A stretch of DNA of 64,000 bases from Pseudomonas sp. P8_229 (lineage in GTDB: Bacteria > Pseudomonadota > Gammaproteobacteria > Pseudomonadales > Pseudomonadaceae): assembly GCF_034008635.1 (NCBI RefSeq), contig NZ_CP125378.1, positions 851,001 to 915,000 of the forward strand. Direction: 5' to 3'. The position numbers and the translations under genes were made by a program. The notes beneath the pieces are model-generated. The model was not told where the DNA came from, did no database searches, and saw nothing but the letters and a program-made list of their open reading frames with translations. Every line of letters starts with the position of its first letter. Within the stretch, counting starts at the first letter, position 1. Positions 20,947 to 31,492 of the stretch are shown piece after piece.

Positions 20947-23637
20947 ATGTCCCCGCCTCTGAGTAAACCGTTGGCACCCTCCTGGGTCAGCCGATTCAAG
21001 GAACAGAGCCTGGAGCGTGGCCGCCGCTACGCCCTGGAGAATCGAGTACGCATCGCCCAGGTCGGCGACGCCACCATCACCGCCAGTTGCGAAGGCTCTG
21101 GCGGTAACGTCTACCGACAGACCATTCACCTGCGCGAGTCAGCCAAAGGCACCCTGCTGCTGGTTGACGCCGCTTGTACCTGCCCGGTACGAACCAACTG
21201 CAAACACTGCGCAGCGGTGCTACTGCAAGTGCAGGAAACCCTCGAATACCCTGCCGCCGCAAAAGACGCCGAACTGCTGGAAAAGCTCCAGGCCGTCCTC
21301 GAAAACCGCAGCCCCAAGGCACCGCCGCAAGTGCTGGTGGACAACGTGCAACCGGTGCCGCGCCTGTGGCTGGCCAGCGTCGAGTTCAGTGCGTTCGAAC
21401 CGCGCAACGGCAAGATGCAGCGCTACATCCAGCATCGGGCGGCGCTGTCGTTCAGCTATCTGGATGAATACGTCAGCGGACAGAAAAACAGCGACATCCT
21501 GATCCGCCAGGAAGCACAGACCCTGCGGATAAAACGCCACCCCGAAGTGGAACAGTCCTACCGCGAACAGTTACGCATCCTCGGCTTTCGTATCGCCACC
21601 CGCCAGAGCAAAGCCCTGCCGGAAAGCGCCGGCGAGCTGTACGAGATGGTCAACGACAGCGCCTGGCTGACGTTCACCCTCAACGAACTGCCGAAGTTGC
21701 GCACCCAAGGCTGGGAATTGCAGATCGACGAGGAATTCGGCTTCGATCTGACCGCCGTCGACGACTGGTACGCCACCGTCGAGCAGGCCCCGGAGCGCGA
21801 CTGGTTCGATCTGGAACTGGGGATCATCGTCAATGGCGAACGCCTGAGCCTGTTGCCGATCCTGCTCAACCTGATGCGTTCGCACACGGAAATCCTCAAC
21901 CCGGAACGCCTGGCGCGCCGGCGCGATGACGAGCTGATTCTGGTCAATATTCCGCAACGCAACAGTGAGCACGGGCCGCTGCAGGTGGCCCTGCCCCTTG
22001 GCCGATTGAAACCGGTATTGGCGACGCTGGGCGAGTTTTACTTGCAGGAGCCGGGCGAAACCACCCTGCGTCTGAGCAAGGCCGACGCCACGCGGCTCAA
22101 CTCGCTGGAAGGCATTCCACTGCTGTGGGAAGGTGGCGAACAGATCCGCAGCTTCGCCCAACGTCTGCGCGACATTCGTGATTACACCGCCGAGACACCG
22201 AAAGGTTTGAACGCGACGCTGCGCCCTTATCAGCTCGAAGGGTTGAGCTGGATGCAGTCACTGCGTCAACTTGAGGTCGGCGGGATTCTCGCGGACGACA
22301 TGGGCCTGGGTAAAACCCTACAGACCCTGGCGCATATTCTCAGCGAGAAAAACGCCGGACGCCTGGATCGACCGTGCATGGTGGTCATGCCCACCAGCCT
22401 GATTCCGAACTGGCTCGACGAAGCCGCGCACTTCACGCCGCAACTGAAAGTGGTCGCGCTGTACGGTGCCAGCCGTAAAAAACATTTCGACCATCTGGCC
22501 GACTTCGACCTGATCCTGACCACCTACGCGCTGCTGCCCAAGGACGTCGAGCGCCTGGCGCAACAGCCGCTGCACGTGCTGGTGCTGGACGAAGCGCAGT
22601 ACATCAAGAACCCCAACAGCAAAGCGGCGCAGGCTGCCCGCGAACTCAACGCGCGTCAACGCCTGTGCCTGAGCGGTACGCCGCTGGAAAACCACCTCGG
22701 TGAGTTGTGGTCGCTGTTCCACTTTCTGCTGCCCGGCTGGCTCGGCGACGTCAAAAGCTTCAACGCCGATTACCGCGTACCCATCGAAAAGCGTGCCAGT
22801 GAAGTCAGACTTCAGCACCTCAATGGTCGGATAAAACCGTTTCTGTTGCGCCGCACAAAGGAACAGGTGGCCACCGAGCTGCCGCCCAAGACCGAGATCA
22901 TCCACTGGGTCGAACTCAACGAAGCCCAGCGAGATGTCTATGAGACCATGCGCCTGGCGATGGACAAGAAAGTCCGCGACGAGATCACCCGCAAGGGCGT
23001 GGCGCGCAGTCAGATCATCATTCTGGAAGCCTTGCTCAAACTGCGTCAGGTCTGCTGCGATCTGCGCCTGGTCAACGACGCCACCCTGCCCGCTCGCGGC
23101 AGCAGTTCCGGCAAGCTCGACAGCCTGATGGAAATGCTTGAGGAGTTGTTCGAGGAAGGTCGGCGGATTCTGTTGTTCTCGCAGTTCACCTCGATGCTGT
23201 CGCTGATTGAGGACGAACTGAAAAAACGCAATGTCGCCTACGCCCTGCTGACCGGACAGACTCGCGATCGGCGCACGCCGGTGAAGGAATTTCAGAGCGG
23301 CAAGCGTCAGATCTTTCTGATCAGCCTGAAGGCCGGCGGCGTTGGCTTGAACCTGACCGAAGCGGACACGGTGATTCATTACGACCCGTGGTGGAACCCG
23401 GCGACCGAGAATCAGGCAACCGACCGGGCTTATCGGATCGGCCAGGAGAAACCGGTGTTCGTCTACAAGATGATTGCCCGGGGCACGGTGGAAGAGAAGA
23501 TTCAGCACCTGCAGAAGGAAAAATCCGACTTGGCGGCGGGCGTGCTGGATGGGCGCAAGGCTGGGGACTGGAAGTTGCAGAGTGATGATATTGAAGCGCT
23601 GTTTGCGCCGTTGCCGGATAAGCTCGATAAGCGTTGA
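20947..23637 (+). CDS. SWIM zinc-finger SNF2 family helicase (short paralogue)
   Basis: 896 aa. A SWIM zinc finger with Cys77, Cys79, Cys85 and His87 (ACTCPVRTNCKHCAA) lies near the N-terminus. A bacterial SNF2-associated linker region follows (about 120-400), then a complete SNF2 motor: Walker A DDMGLGKT (about 449-456), DEAQ box (about 547), motif III LSGTPLENHLGELW, and the C-terminal helicase motifs GGVGLNL and QATDRAYRIGQ. Such proteins translocate on double-stranded DNA; a specific role is not known for this subfamily. A close but longer paralogue lies convergently at 23808-27098. In P. aeruginosa the genes on either side (PA3003 and PA3004) are adjacent, so the pair looks inserted. Confidence 0.9.
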   Translation: MSPPLSKPLAPSWVSRFKEQSLERGRRYALENRVRIAQVGDATITASCEGSGGNVYRQTIHLRESAKGTLLLVDAACTCPVRTNCKHCAAVLLQVQETLEYPAAAKDAELLEKLQAVLENRSPKAPPQVLVDNVQPVPRLWLASVEFSAFEPRNGKMQRYIQHRAALSFSYLDEYVSGQKNSDILIRQEAQTLRIKRHPEVEQSYREQLRILGFRIATRQSKALPESAGELYEMVNDSAWLTFTLNELPKLRTQGWELQIDEEFGFDLTAVDDWYATVEQAPERDWFDLELGIIVNGERLSLLPILLNLMRSHTEILNPERLARRRDDELILVNIPQRNSEHGPLQVALPLGRLKPVLATLGEFYLQEPGETTLRLSKADATRLNSLEGIPLLWEGGEQIRSFAQRLRDIRDYTAETPKGLNATLRPYQLEGLSWMQSLRQLEVGGILADDMGLGKTLQTLAHILSEKNAGRLDRPCMVVMPTSLIPNWLDEAAHFTPQLKVVALYGASRKKHFDHLADFDLILTTYALLPKDVERLAQQPLHVLVLDEAQYIKNPNSKAAQAARELNARQRLCLSGTPLENHLGELWSLFHFLLPGWLGDVKSFNADYRVPIEKRASEVRLQHLNGRIKPFLLRRTKEQVATELPPKTEIIHWVELNEAQRDVYETMRLAMDKKVRDEITRKGVARSQIIILEALLKLRQVCCDLRLVNDATLPARGSSSGKLDSLMEMLEELFEEGRRILLFSQFTSMLSLIEDELKKRNVAYALLTGQTRDRRTPVKEFQSGKRQIFLISLKAGGVGLNLTEADTVIHYDPWWNPATENQATDRAYRIGQEKPVFVYKMIARGTVEEKIQHLQKEKSDLAAGVLDGRKAGDWKLQSDDIEALFAPLPDKLDKR

Positions 23638-23661
23638 GATCCTCGTCGCCTATTAGATGGC

Positions 23662-23774
23662 TTTCGCGAGCAAGCCCGCTCCCACATTAGAATTTTGGCA
23701 TTCACAAGATCCCTGTAAAAACTGGATTGGTGAACGCCACAGATCCAATGTGGGAGCGGGCTTGCTCGCGAATA
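23662..23774. repeat. REP doublet (REPIN-like), GGAGCGGGCTTGCTCGCGAA family
   Basis: Inverted arms at 23662-23688 and 23747-23774, each containing GGGAGCGGGCTTGCTCGCGA or its complement. It is the only sequence in the 170-bp gap between the convergent SNF2 genes; no classical T-run terminator is seen there, so the REP hairpins may help end transcription. Confidence 0.88.
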
Positions 23775-23807
23775 GGGGCACCTCGGTCTAACGGTTAAAA
23801 CCCAGGC

Positions 23808-26800
23808 TCAACCCTTGGAAACAGGCAACGGCGCGAACAATGCCTCGATGTCACTCTGCTCCAGCTTCCAGCCACCCGTCGACCCGCCTTCAAGTACCGC
23901 CCCGGCCAACGCAGCCTTCTCCTGCTGCAACGCCTGTATCTTCTCCTCCACCGTGCCACGGGCAATCAGCTTGTAAACAAACACCGGGTTGTTTTGCCCG
24001 ATTCGATACGCACGATCGGTTGCCTGATTCTCCACAGCCGGGTTCCACCAAGGGTCGAAGTGGATCACCGTGTCCGCAGCGGTCAGGTTCAAACCGGTAC
24101 CGCCCGCCTTCAGACTGATCAGAAACAACGGCACCTTGCCACCCTGAAAATCCTTGACCGGTGTGCGCCGATCCGTGGTGTCACCGGTCAGCAGCGAATA
24201 GGCAATGTCCCGTTGCTGCAATTCTTCCTCGATCAAAGCGAGCATCGAAGTGAACTGGGAGAACAGCAGGACTCTGCGACCTTCGCCGAGCAGCTCTTCA
24301 AGCATCTCCATCAAACTGACCAGCTTGCCGCTGCCGGAACGCAGCGCTTTGGCCGTCATTGGCATCTTGATCAGGCGCAAGTCGCAACAGACCTGCCGCA
24401 GCTTGAGCAAGGCATCGAGAATGATGATCTGACTGCGCGCCACACCACTGCGGGCGATTTCGTCGCGCACTTTTTTGTCCATCGCCACGCGAACCGTTTC
24501 ATAGACATCGCGCTGGCCGTCGCTGAGATCGACCCAATGGACAATTTCGGTTTTCGGCGGCAACTCGGTGGCCACCTGATCCTTTTTACGGCGCAACAGA
24601 AACGGCTTGATCCGCGCTGTCAGGTGCTGCATGCGTTGAACATTGCCGTGCTTCTCGATTGGCGTACGGTAATCGCGGTTGAAGGACTTGCTGTCGCCAA
24701 GCCAACCGGGCATCAAAAAGTGGAACTGCGACCACAGCTCGCCCAAGTGGTTTTCCAGTGGCGTGCCGCTCAGGCACAAGCGCTGGCGGGCCTGCAGATC
24801 ACGGGCCGCTTGCGCCGCTTTGCTGATCGGGTTTTTGATGTTCTGCGCTTCGTCGAGAATCAGCACGCTCCACAACTGCGGCTGTAGAACCTCGAGATCC
24901 CTCGGCAGCAAAGCGTAAGTGGTCAGCACCAGATCGTATTCAGCCAGATTAGCGAAATCCTTTTGCCGCCCCGTGCCGTGCAGCGCCAAAACTTCCAACT
25001 GCGGAGTGAAACGCTCTGCCTCGTCGAGCCAGTTGGGAATCAGGCTGGTCGGCATCACCGCAAGAGCCGGGCAATCGAGGCGACCGGCGTGTTTTTCCGT
25101 GAGCAGATGCGCCAAGGTTTGCAGCGTTTTACCCAGCCCCATGTCATCGCCCAGAATGCCGCCGACCTCAAGCTCACGCAGGGTCTGCATCCAGTTCAGG
25201 CCTTCGAGCTGATACGGGCGCAGTTGCGCGTTAAGACCGGCCGGCGCAGCGACGTGGGTGCGACTGGAATTCTGCAATCGCTTGGCGAAGGTGCGCAGCC
25301 GCTCGCCACCCTGCCAATCCAGCGGCACACCATCAAGCATGCTCAAGCGCGCGGCATCCGGGACACTCAAGCGCAGTGCATCGCCCTGATGACCGCCCAG
25401 GTACAACTCGCCCAGCGTGGCCATCAGCGGTTTGACCCGACTCAGCGGTAGCGCGACCTTGGCGCCCGAAGGGTCGCCAAAACCGCTGGGCTTCAGTTCG
25501 ATCAGGAGTTTTTCGTCATCGCTGCGTTGTGCCAGATTGACCGGGTCAAGCAAGCGCGGCTGGGTGCGCAACAAGTGCAGAAGGATCGGTAGCAAACTGT
25601 AGCGCTGGCCATTGACGACGATACCCAACTGCAAATCAAACCACTGATGCCCAGCCTCTTCTTCGACCTCGGCGTACCAATGCTCGACCGGTTGCACATT
25701 GAAATGAAAGCCGGGACTCATCTCCACTTCCCAGTTCGAGGCGCGCAACGTGGCAAGCCCTTCGTGCATAAACCCGAGCCAGGCGGAATCATCCGGCAAG
25801 GTGAACGTCTCACCGGGACGATCCAGCGAGCTCTTGCGCGTGGCTTTCTTGAAGCCGAGCTTTTGCAGGATCTGGCGCAGTTTCTTTTCCACCGCTGGCT
25901 GGCGTTGAATGCGCTGGGTTTCGGTGCCGTTGAGGATCATCACTTCCGGGTTGCGATCCACCGTCGGCTGGCCGTTGTAGGTAAACACCAGGGCGGCGCG
26001 GTGCTCCAGAACGTATTCCCAGCGAGACCGCTCACGACCGCTGACGAGGGTCAGTTGCGGCTGCGGAAGTACGTCGTCGATGACTCGTTCGGTCAATCGG
26101 TGTGGCGCCGGGATTCTCGTTGCCGCACTCATGCGATGGCTGAACTGCATGGCCTGACGCGCCGGAATGTCCGGCGCCAGCGTCAAATGACTGGCCAGTT
26201 TTTCTTCCAGTTCATTGAACAGAGGGCCAATCTGCCGCTGTTCACGATCCAGGTAAAAAAGCGGCTCCAGCGCCAGCACAGTTTCTTGCGCAGCCTCGGC
26301 ACTGCTCCACTGCGCGCGGAAGCCGCCGTCGGCCTGCTCGGCCCAGGCGAACTGGCCGATGCGTTTCGCGCCCGACACCAACGGTCGCAAATCTTCGAAA
26401 TCGAGGAACAGCCGCGAGGTGCGCAGGAGCATTTCCAGCAGTTCGGCGCCGCTGCTGCCTTCCAGCGGATAGCCGCTGTAATAGGCGTGATGGGAGTGCA
26501 TGGCAACCAGCAGCCTGGCGACGCGCAGATCCAGCTCGGACAGGTAGCCGGGCTGACGCATGAGCATTTCCGCCAGCGAATACATTGGTTTGACTTCGCG
26601 TAACTCGCCGCTCTTGAGCTGGGAGACCTTGAAAATATCGAGCAGCCACTTGCCGCTCACTGACGTTGGCTTGAGCTTGTAAAACAGGCGCGTGCCTGCG
26701 GTTTGTGCGCCTTCTACGGCGGGCTTGGCCGGTACCGGAATTGTCGAAAGCCAATGTTCCAGCGCCCGACCCAGCGGGATCTGTGCGTCACGTTCAGACG

Positions 26801-27098
26801 CACTATGATCACTGCCCTGCAGGTGATAAAGCACCGCAGCGCAATGCTTGCAGTCGATAGCGACAGGACAGGTGCACAGGCAACGCAAGTTGACGCCCAG
26901 CCGATCTTCGGACAGGCAAATGGTTTGTTCATACGCCTGATCTTGCGAACCGACGCAGAACGCCTCGATCTTTCTGTCATCGATCTCGATGATCTCTACC
27001 CGATCCTCGGCTGCATAAGCCCGAGCCTTGGCCAGCGCGGTGCTAGTGAATTCCTGAGTCCAGGCCAACGACTTGAGCTGTTCGATGAAAATGCTCAT
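23808..27098 (-). CDS. SWIM zinc-finger SNF2 family helicase (long paralogue)
   Basis: 1096 aa. The SWIM finger is Cys75, Cys77, Cys83 and His85 (LCTCPVAIDCKHC). The SNF2 motor occupies roughly the last 470 residues: DDMGLGKTLQTLAHLL, LDEAQNIKN, LSGTPLENHLGELW, GGTGLNLTAADT and QATDRAYRIGQ. Motor and flanking region are strikingly similar to the gene at 20947-23637. The extra 200 residues lie mostly between the SWIM finger and the linker (about 110-310). It starts 9 bp after the mtnP stop with AAGGG upstream, so it is the last gene of nagZ-mtnP-SNF2. Confidence 0.9.
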   Translation of the reverse strand: MSIFIEQLKSLAWTQEFTSTALAKARAYAAEDRVEIIEIDDRKIEAFCVGSQDQAYEQTICLSEDRLGVNLRCLCTCPVAIDCKHCAAVLYHLQGSDHSASERDAQIPLGRALEHWLSTIPVPAKPAVEGAQTAGTRLFYKLKPTSVSGKWLLDIFKVSQLKSGELREVKPMYSLAEMLMRQPGYLSELDLRVARLLVAMHSHHAYYSGYPLEGSSGAELLEMLLRTSRLFLDFEDLRPLVSGAKRIGQFAWAEQADGGFRAQWSSAEAAQETVLALEPLFYLDREQRQIGPLFNELEEKLASHLTLAPDIPARQAMQFSHRMSAATRIPAPHRLTERVIDDVLPQPQLTLVSGRERSRWEYVLEHRAALVFTYNGQPTVDRNPEVMILNGTETQRIQRQPAVEKKLRQILQKLGFKKATRKSSLDRPGETFTLPDDSAWLGFMHEGLATLRASNWEVEMSPGFHFNVQPVEHWYAEVEEEAGHQWFDLQLGIVVNGQRYSLLPILLHLLRTQPRLLDPVNLAQRSDDEKLLIELKPSGFGDPSGAKVALPLSRVKPLMATLGELYLGGHQGDALRLSVPDAARLSMLDGVPLDWQGGERLRTFAKRLQNSSRTHVAAPAGLNAQLRPYQLEGLNWMQTLRELEVGGILGDDMGLGKTLQTLAHLLTEKHAGRLDCPALAVMPTSLIPNWLDEAERFTPQLEVLALHGTGRQKDFANLAEYDLVLTTYALLPRDLEVLQPQLWSVLILDEAQNIKNPISKAAQAARDLQARQRLCLSGTPLENHLGELWSQFHFLMPGWLGDSKSFNRDYRTPIEKHGNVQRMQHLTARIKPFLLRRKKDQVATELPPKTEIVHWVDLSDGQRDVYETVRVAMDKKVRDEIARSGVARSQIIILDALLKLRQVCCDLRLIKMPMTAKALRSGSGKLVSLMEMLEELLGEGRRVLLFSQFTSMLALIEEELQQRDIAYSLLTGDTTDRRTPVKDFQGGKVPLFLISLKAGGTGLNLTAADTVIHFDPWWNPAVENQATDRAYRIGQNNPVFVYKLIARGTVEEKIQALQQEKAALAGAVLEGGSTGGWKLEQSDIEALFAPLPVSKG

Positions 27099-27107
27099 GG
27101 GCAGCCC

Positions 27108-28869
<1,762 letters not shown>

Positions 28870-28890
28870 AGAGATTCCTTGAAAACGAAA

Positions 28891-28961
28891 AACCCGTCTC
28901 GCACGACATCGCCACCGAGGGCAATGCCCGGCAGGTTGGCGATGGTCAGGGGAAACGGGTT
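28891..28961 (-). promoter_or_regulatory. Large nested hairpin between psrA and nagZ (terminator/leader candidate)
   Basis: Three nested inverted repeats share one centre: an outer arm AACCCGT (28891-28897) with ACGGGTT (28955-28961), a middle arm CATCGCCA (28907-28914) with TGGCGATG (28937-28944), and an inner GGGC-AAT-GCCC (28919-28929). Read on the minus strand the outer arm is followed by TTTTTCGTTTTC. It therefore looks like a terminator of psrA transcripts, or a structured leader just before nagZ (about 20 bp before its ATG). Confidence 0.55.
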
Positions 28962-29027
28962 CAAAACGAGAGTCGACATGGGCGGCTAGCTTAGCGGATG
29001 TAAACTGCTGCGCCCACCCGTGTGCGG

Positions 29028-29735
29028 TTAAACCTTGGCGGCCACCGGGGTCGATTTGCTGCGCGGGCGCAGTTGGGCTGTCGCCATGGCCGGGTCGGTG
29101 ACACCGGTTTCGGCACGCATGCCGGCCGCGAGGAACGGCACCATCAGGCGCATCACCTGCTCGATCGAGGTGTTGACGCCGAAATCGGTCTCGGCAATCG
29201 CGCGCAAGGCCTTGATACCCGACATGCTGAACGCAGCAGCGCCGAGCATGAAGTGCACGCGCCAGAACAGCTCGATCGGTGGAATGCGTGGTGCCGCTTC
29301 ATTGACCAGCAGCATGTAGCGGCGGAATACCTTGCCGTACATATCTTCCAGGTAACGACGCAGGTGGCCCTGGCTCTGGCTGAACGCCAGGCCGAGCAAG
29401 CGCATGAAGATCGACAGATCGTTACCACTGCGTGGCTGAACCACCAGCGCCTGTTCAACGAGGATTTCCAGCAGTTCTTCAAGCGTCGGCTTGTTTTCAG
29501 GCTTGGCCTGACGCCGCTCCAGCTCTTTGTCGAGGCTGATGCAGAACGGCCCGAGGAAGCGCGAGAAAACCGCCTGGATCAGCGCTTTCTTGGAGCCGAA
29601 ATGATAGTTCACCGCGGCCAGGTTGACGCCGGCCTTGCTGGTGATCAAACGCAATGAGGTTTCGGCGAAACCTTTCTCCGCGAACAACTGCTCGGCAGCA
29701 TCAAGAATGCGTTCAACGGTTTCCGACTGGGCCAT
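29028..29735 (-). CDS. psrA: TetR-family fatty-acid-responsive regulator PsrA
   Basis: 235 aa from the ATG at 29735 (GGCGGAG upstream); a TTG six codons earlier is unlikely. The N-terminal TetR HTH covers about residues 5-55 (ERILDAAEQLFAEKGFAETSLRLITSKAGVNLAAVNYHFGSK). The C-terminal ligand domain is followed by a basic tail (RPRSKSTP). PsrA senses long-chain acyl compounds, represses itself and beta-oxidation genes, and activates rpoS in pseudomonads. Two perfect PsrA palindromes lie directly upstream. The neighbouring lexA is divergent, as in P. aeruginosa. A separate fadBA operon in this window is a plausible target. Confidence 0.93.
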   Translation of the reverse strand: MAQSETVERILDAAEQLFAEKGFAETSLRLITSKAGVNLAAVNYHFGSKKALIQAVFSRFLGPFCISLDKELERRQAKPENKPTLEELLEILVEQALVVQPRSGNDLSIFMRLLGLAFSQSQGHLRRYLEDMYGKVFRRYMLLVNEAAPRIPPIELFWRVHFMLGAAAFSMSGIKALRAIAETDFGVNTSIEQVMRLMVPFLAAGMRAETGVTDPAMATAQLRPRSKSTPVAAKV

Positions 29736-29750
29736 GGCTACTCCGCCTGA

Positions 29751-29777
29751 CAAACACTTGTTTGAAACATACGTTTC
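29751..29777. promoter_or_regulatory. Tandem PsrA operators
   Basis: CAAACACTTGTTTG (29751-29764) and GAAACATACGTTTC (29764-29777) both match the PsrA consensus (G/C)AAAC-N4-GTTT(G/C) exactly and share one base. They end 16 bp before the psrA start, consistent with autorepression. Confidence 0.88.
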
Positions 29778-29902
29778 AGCCTGTGCCTTGTCAAGCCTGC
29801 CAGTTCGTTTTGGGAATGGTCGGTCAGCTATTTAACCACACTCGCCCGCCCCATTTATAAGCACGACCACCGACCGTCCGGCGGCCTGCAAAAAAACGGG
29901 CA

Positions 29903-29954
29903 TTGCCAAGACCGCTTCACTGTATATAATCCCAGTCACTGTATAAAAAGACAG
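29903..29954 (+). promoter_or_regulatory. lexA promoter with two LexA (SOS) boxes
   Basis: LexA boxes CTGTATATAATCCCAG (29920-29935) and CTGTATAAAAAGACAG (29939-29954) both fit CTG-N10-CAG. A sigma-70-like promoter fits around the first: TTGCCA at 29903-29908, a 16-bp spacer, then TATAAT at 29925-29930, so LexA binding would cover the -10 box. The lexA ATG is 10 bp after the second box. Confidence 0.9.
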
Positions 29955-29964
29955 AGCGATCAAT

Positions 29965-30573
29965 ATGCTAAAGCTGACGCCACGCCAAGCCGAGATTCTG
30001 GCCTTTATCAAACGCTGCCTCGAAGACAACGGCTACCCGCCAACCCGCGCGGAAATCGCTCAGGAGCTGGGCTTCAAATCGCCGAACGCGGCCGAAGAAC
30101 ATCTCAAGGCCCTCGCACGCAAAGGCGCCATCGAGATGACCCCGGGCGCCTCGCGCGGCATTCGCATCCCGGGCTTCGAAGCCAAGGCTGACGACTCCAC
30201 CCTGCCGATCATTGGCCGGGTCGCCGCAGGCGCACCGATCCTCGCGCAGCAGCACATCGAAGAATCCTGCAACATCAACCCGGCTTTCTTCCATCCCCGC
30301 GCCGACTACCTGCTGCGCGTGCACGGCATGAGCATGAAGGACATCGGCATCTTCGACGGTGACCTGCTGGCGGTGCATACCACTCGCGAGGCACGCAATG
30401 GTCAGGTCGTCGTGGCACGTATCGGTGATGAAGTGACCGTCAAGCGCTTCAAGCGCGAAGGCAGCAAAGTCTGGCTGATTGCTGAAAACCCCGAGTTCGC
30501 CCCTATCGAAGTCGACCTGAAAGATCAGGAACTGGTGATCGAAGGCTTGAGTGTCGGCGTAATCCGCCGCTAA
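29965..30573 (+). CDS. lexA: SOS repressor LexA
   Basis: 202 aa. N-terminal winged HTH ([19 protein letters not shown], residues 5-23, and [18 protein letters not shown]). The autocleavage site is Ala88-Gly89 (GRVAAGAP). The latent peptidase dyad is Ser123 (GMSM) and Lys160 (VTVKRF). RecA filaments trigger self-cleavage and induce the SOS genes. The promoter carries two LexA boxes, so it is autoregulated. It is followed 10 bp later by sulA, an arrangement common in Pseudomonas. Confidence 0.97.
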   Translation: MLKLTPRQAEILAFIKRCLEDNGYPPTRAEIAQELGFKSPNAAEEHLKALARKGAIEMTPGASRGIRIPGFEAKADDSTLPIIGRVAAGAPILAQQHIEESCNINPAFFHPRADYLLRVHGMSMKDIGIFDGDLLAVHTTREARNGQVVVARIGDEVTVKRFKREGSKVWLIAENPEFAPIEVDLKDQELVIEGLSVGVIRR

Positions 30574-30583
30574 AGGAGGCTTT

Positions 30584-31057
30584 ATGCAGTTCCCACACAC
30601 ACCTCAGCAAACACAACTGCCTTTATTCGAAGCGTTTCTGGCACAACCGATGGCGCCGACCCTGAAAGACGTGGTCGAGCGCCCCTGGAATGCCGAACCG
30701 GAAGTATTCAGTGAGCTGTCACTGCGCGGTGCGGCGGGGAACTGCCTGAACCTGCTCGCCCCGATCCTTCGCGAACTGAGCGAAGATCAGGACGCACGCT
30801 GGCTGACGCTGATCGCCCCTCCCGCCAGCCTGACCCAGACCTGGCTGCGCGAGGCCGGCCTTAACCGCGAGCGCATTCTGCTGCTGCAACCCCGGGGCGC
30901 GCAAAGTGCTCAGCAACTGGCCTGCGAAGCACTGCGTCTGGGTCGAAGCCATACGGTCGTGACCTGGCTCAACCCAATGAACACCGGTGCACGGCAACAA
31001 CTGATCAGCGCTGCACGCACGGGCGACGCTCAGAGCCTGAACATTCGATTGGGTTGA
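30584..31057 (+). CDS. sulA: SOS cell-division inhibitor SulA
   Basis: 157 aa. SulA binds FtsZ and blocks septation during the SOS response. The RecA/SulA-like core is visible around LSEDQDARWLTLIAPP and LLLQPRGAQSAQQLACEALRLGRSHTVVTWL (about residues 65-125). An excellent ribosome site (AAAGGAGG) lies 5-6 bp before the ATG at 30584. It has no promoter of its own and is transcribed with lexA, which keeps it under LexA control. Confidence 0.9.
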   Translation: MQFPHTPQQTQLPLFEAFLAQPMAPTLKDVVERPWNAEPEVFSELSLRGAAGNCLNLLAPILRELSEDQDARWLTLIAPPASLTQTWLREAGLNRERILLLQPRGAQSAQQLACEALRLGRSHTVVTWLNPMNTGARQQLISAARTGDAQSLNIRLG

Positions 31058-31152
31058 TTCACTTGTAACGCGCGCTGTGTGAAGCGCATGGCTTCTCCAA
31101 GGACAGAGAAGCCGACTTGATGCGGTATCGGCAAACGCCGAAAGGCAGGGGA

Positions 31153-31386
31153 TCAGTGAAGAACCCGCGGCCCCTCTTCCTTATCAAACTCGCCTTCAAC
31201 CATACGACCGGCCATCTGCACGCCGACGCTCAACATCGCCTTGGCGATTTCCACGTGCTGGCCTTGCAGGAACGCCTTGGCATCCTCGGAGAAATCCAGC
31301 GTCACCAGAGAACCCTCGTCCTCAGCCCTGCGCAGTTCGATTCGGCCGTCTGGTAACTCGACAATTTCTAGAAAGGACGTTGGCAT
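31153..31386 (-). CDS. Conserved hypothetical protein (77 aa)
   Basis: 77 aa, no signal peptide or TM segment. The sequence begins MPTSFLEIVELPDGRIELRRAED and ends with an acidic tail (EGEFDKEEGPRVLH), an alpha/beta pattern with many charged residues. The ATG at 31386 has GGAG about 11 bases upstream. A similarly placed small gene exists in P. aeruginosa between sulA and topA (PA3009). No function is known to me. Confidence 0.7.
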   Translation of the reverse strand: MPTSFLEIVELPDGRIELRRAEDEGSLVTLDFSEDAKAFLQGQHVEIAKAMLSVGVQMAGRMVEGEFDKEEGPRVLH

Positions 31387-31492
31387 ATAGGTCTGTTCTC
31401 CACGAAAGGCAGGGATTATATAGACATCATTCAGGCTTCGCTCGGGATCTTGACCAGCAGCATGTTTCAGATTGCCACCGCGTCAATTGTCC

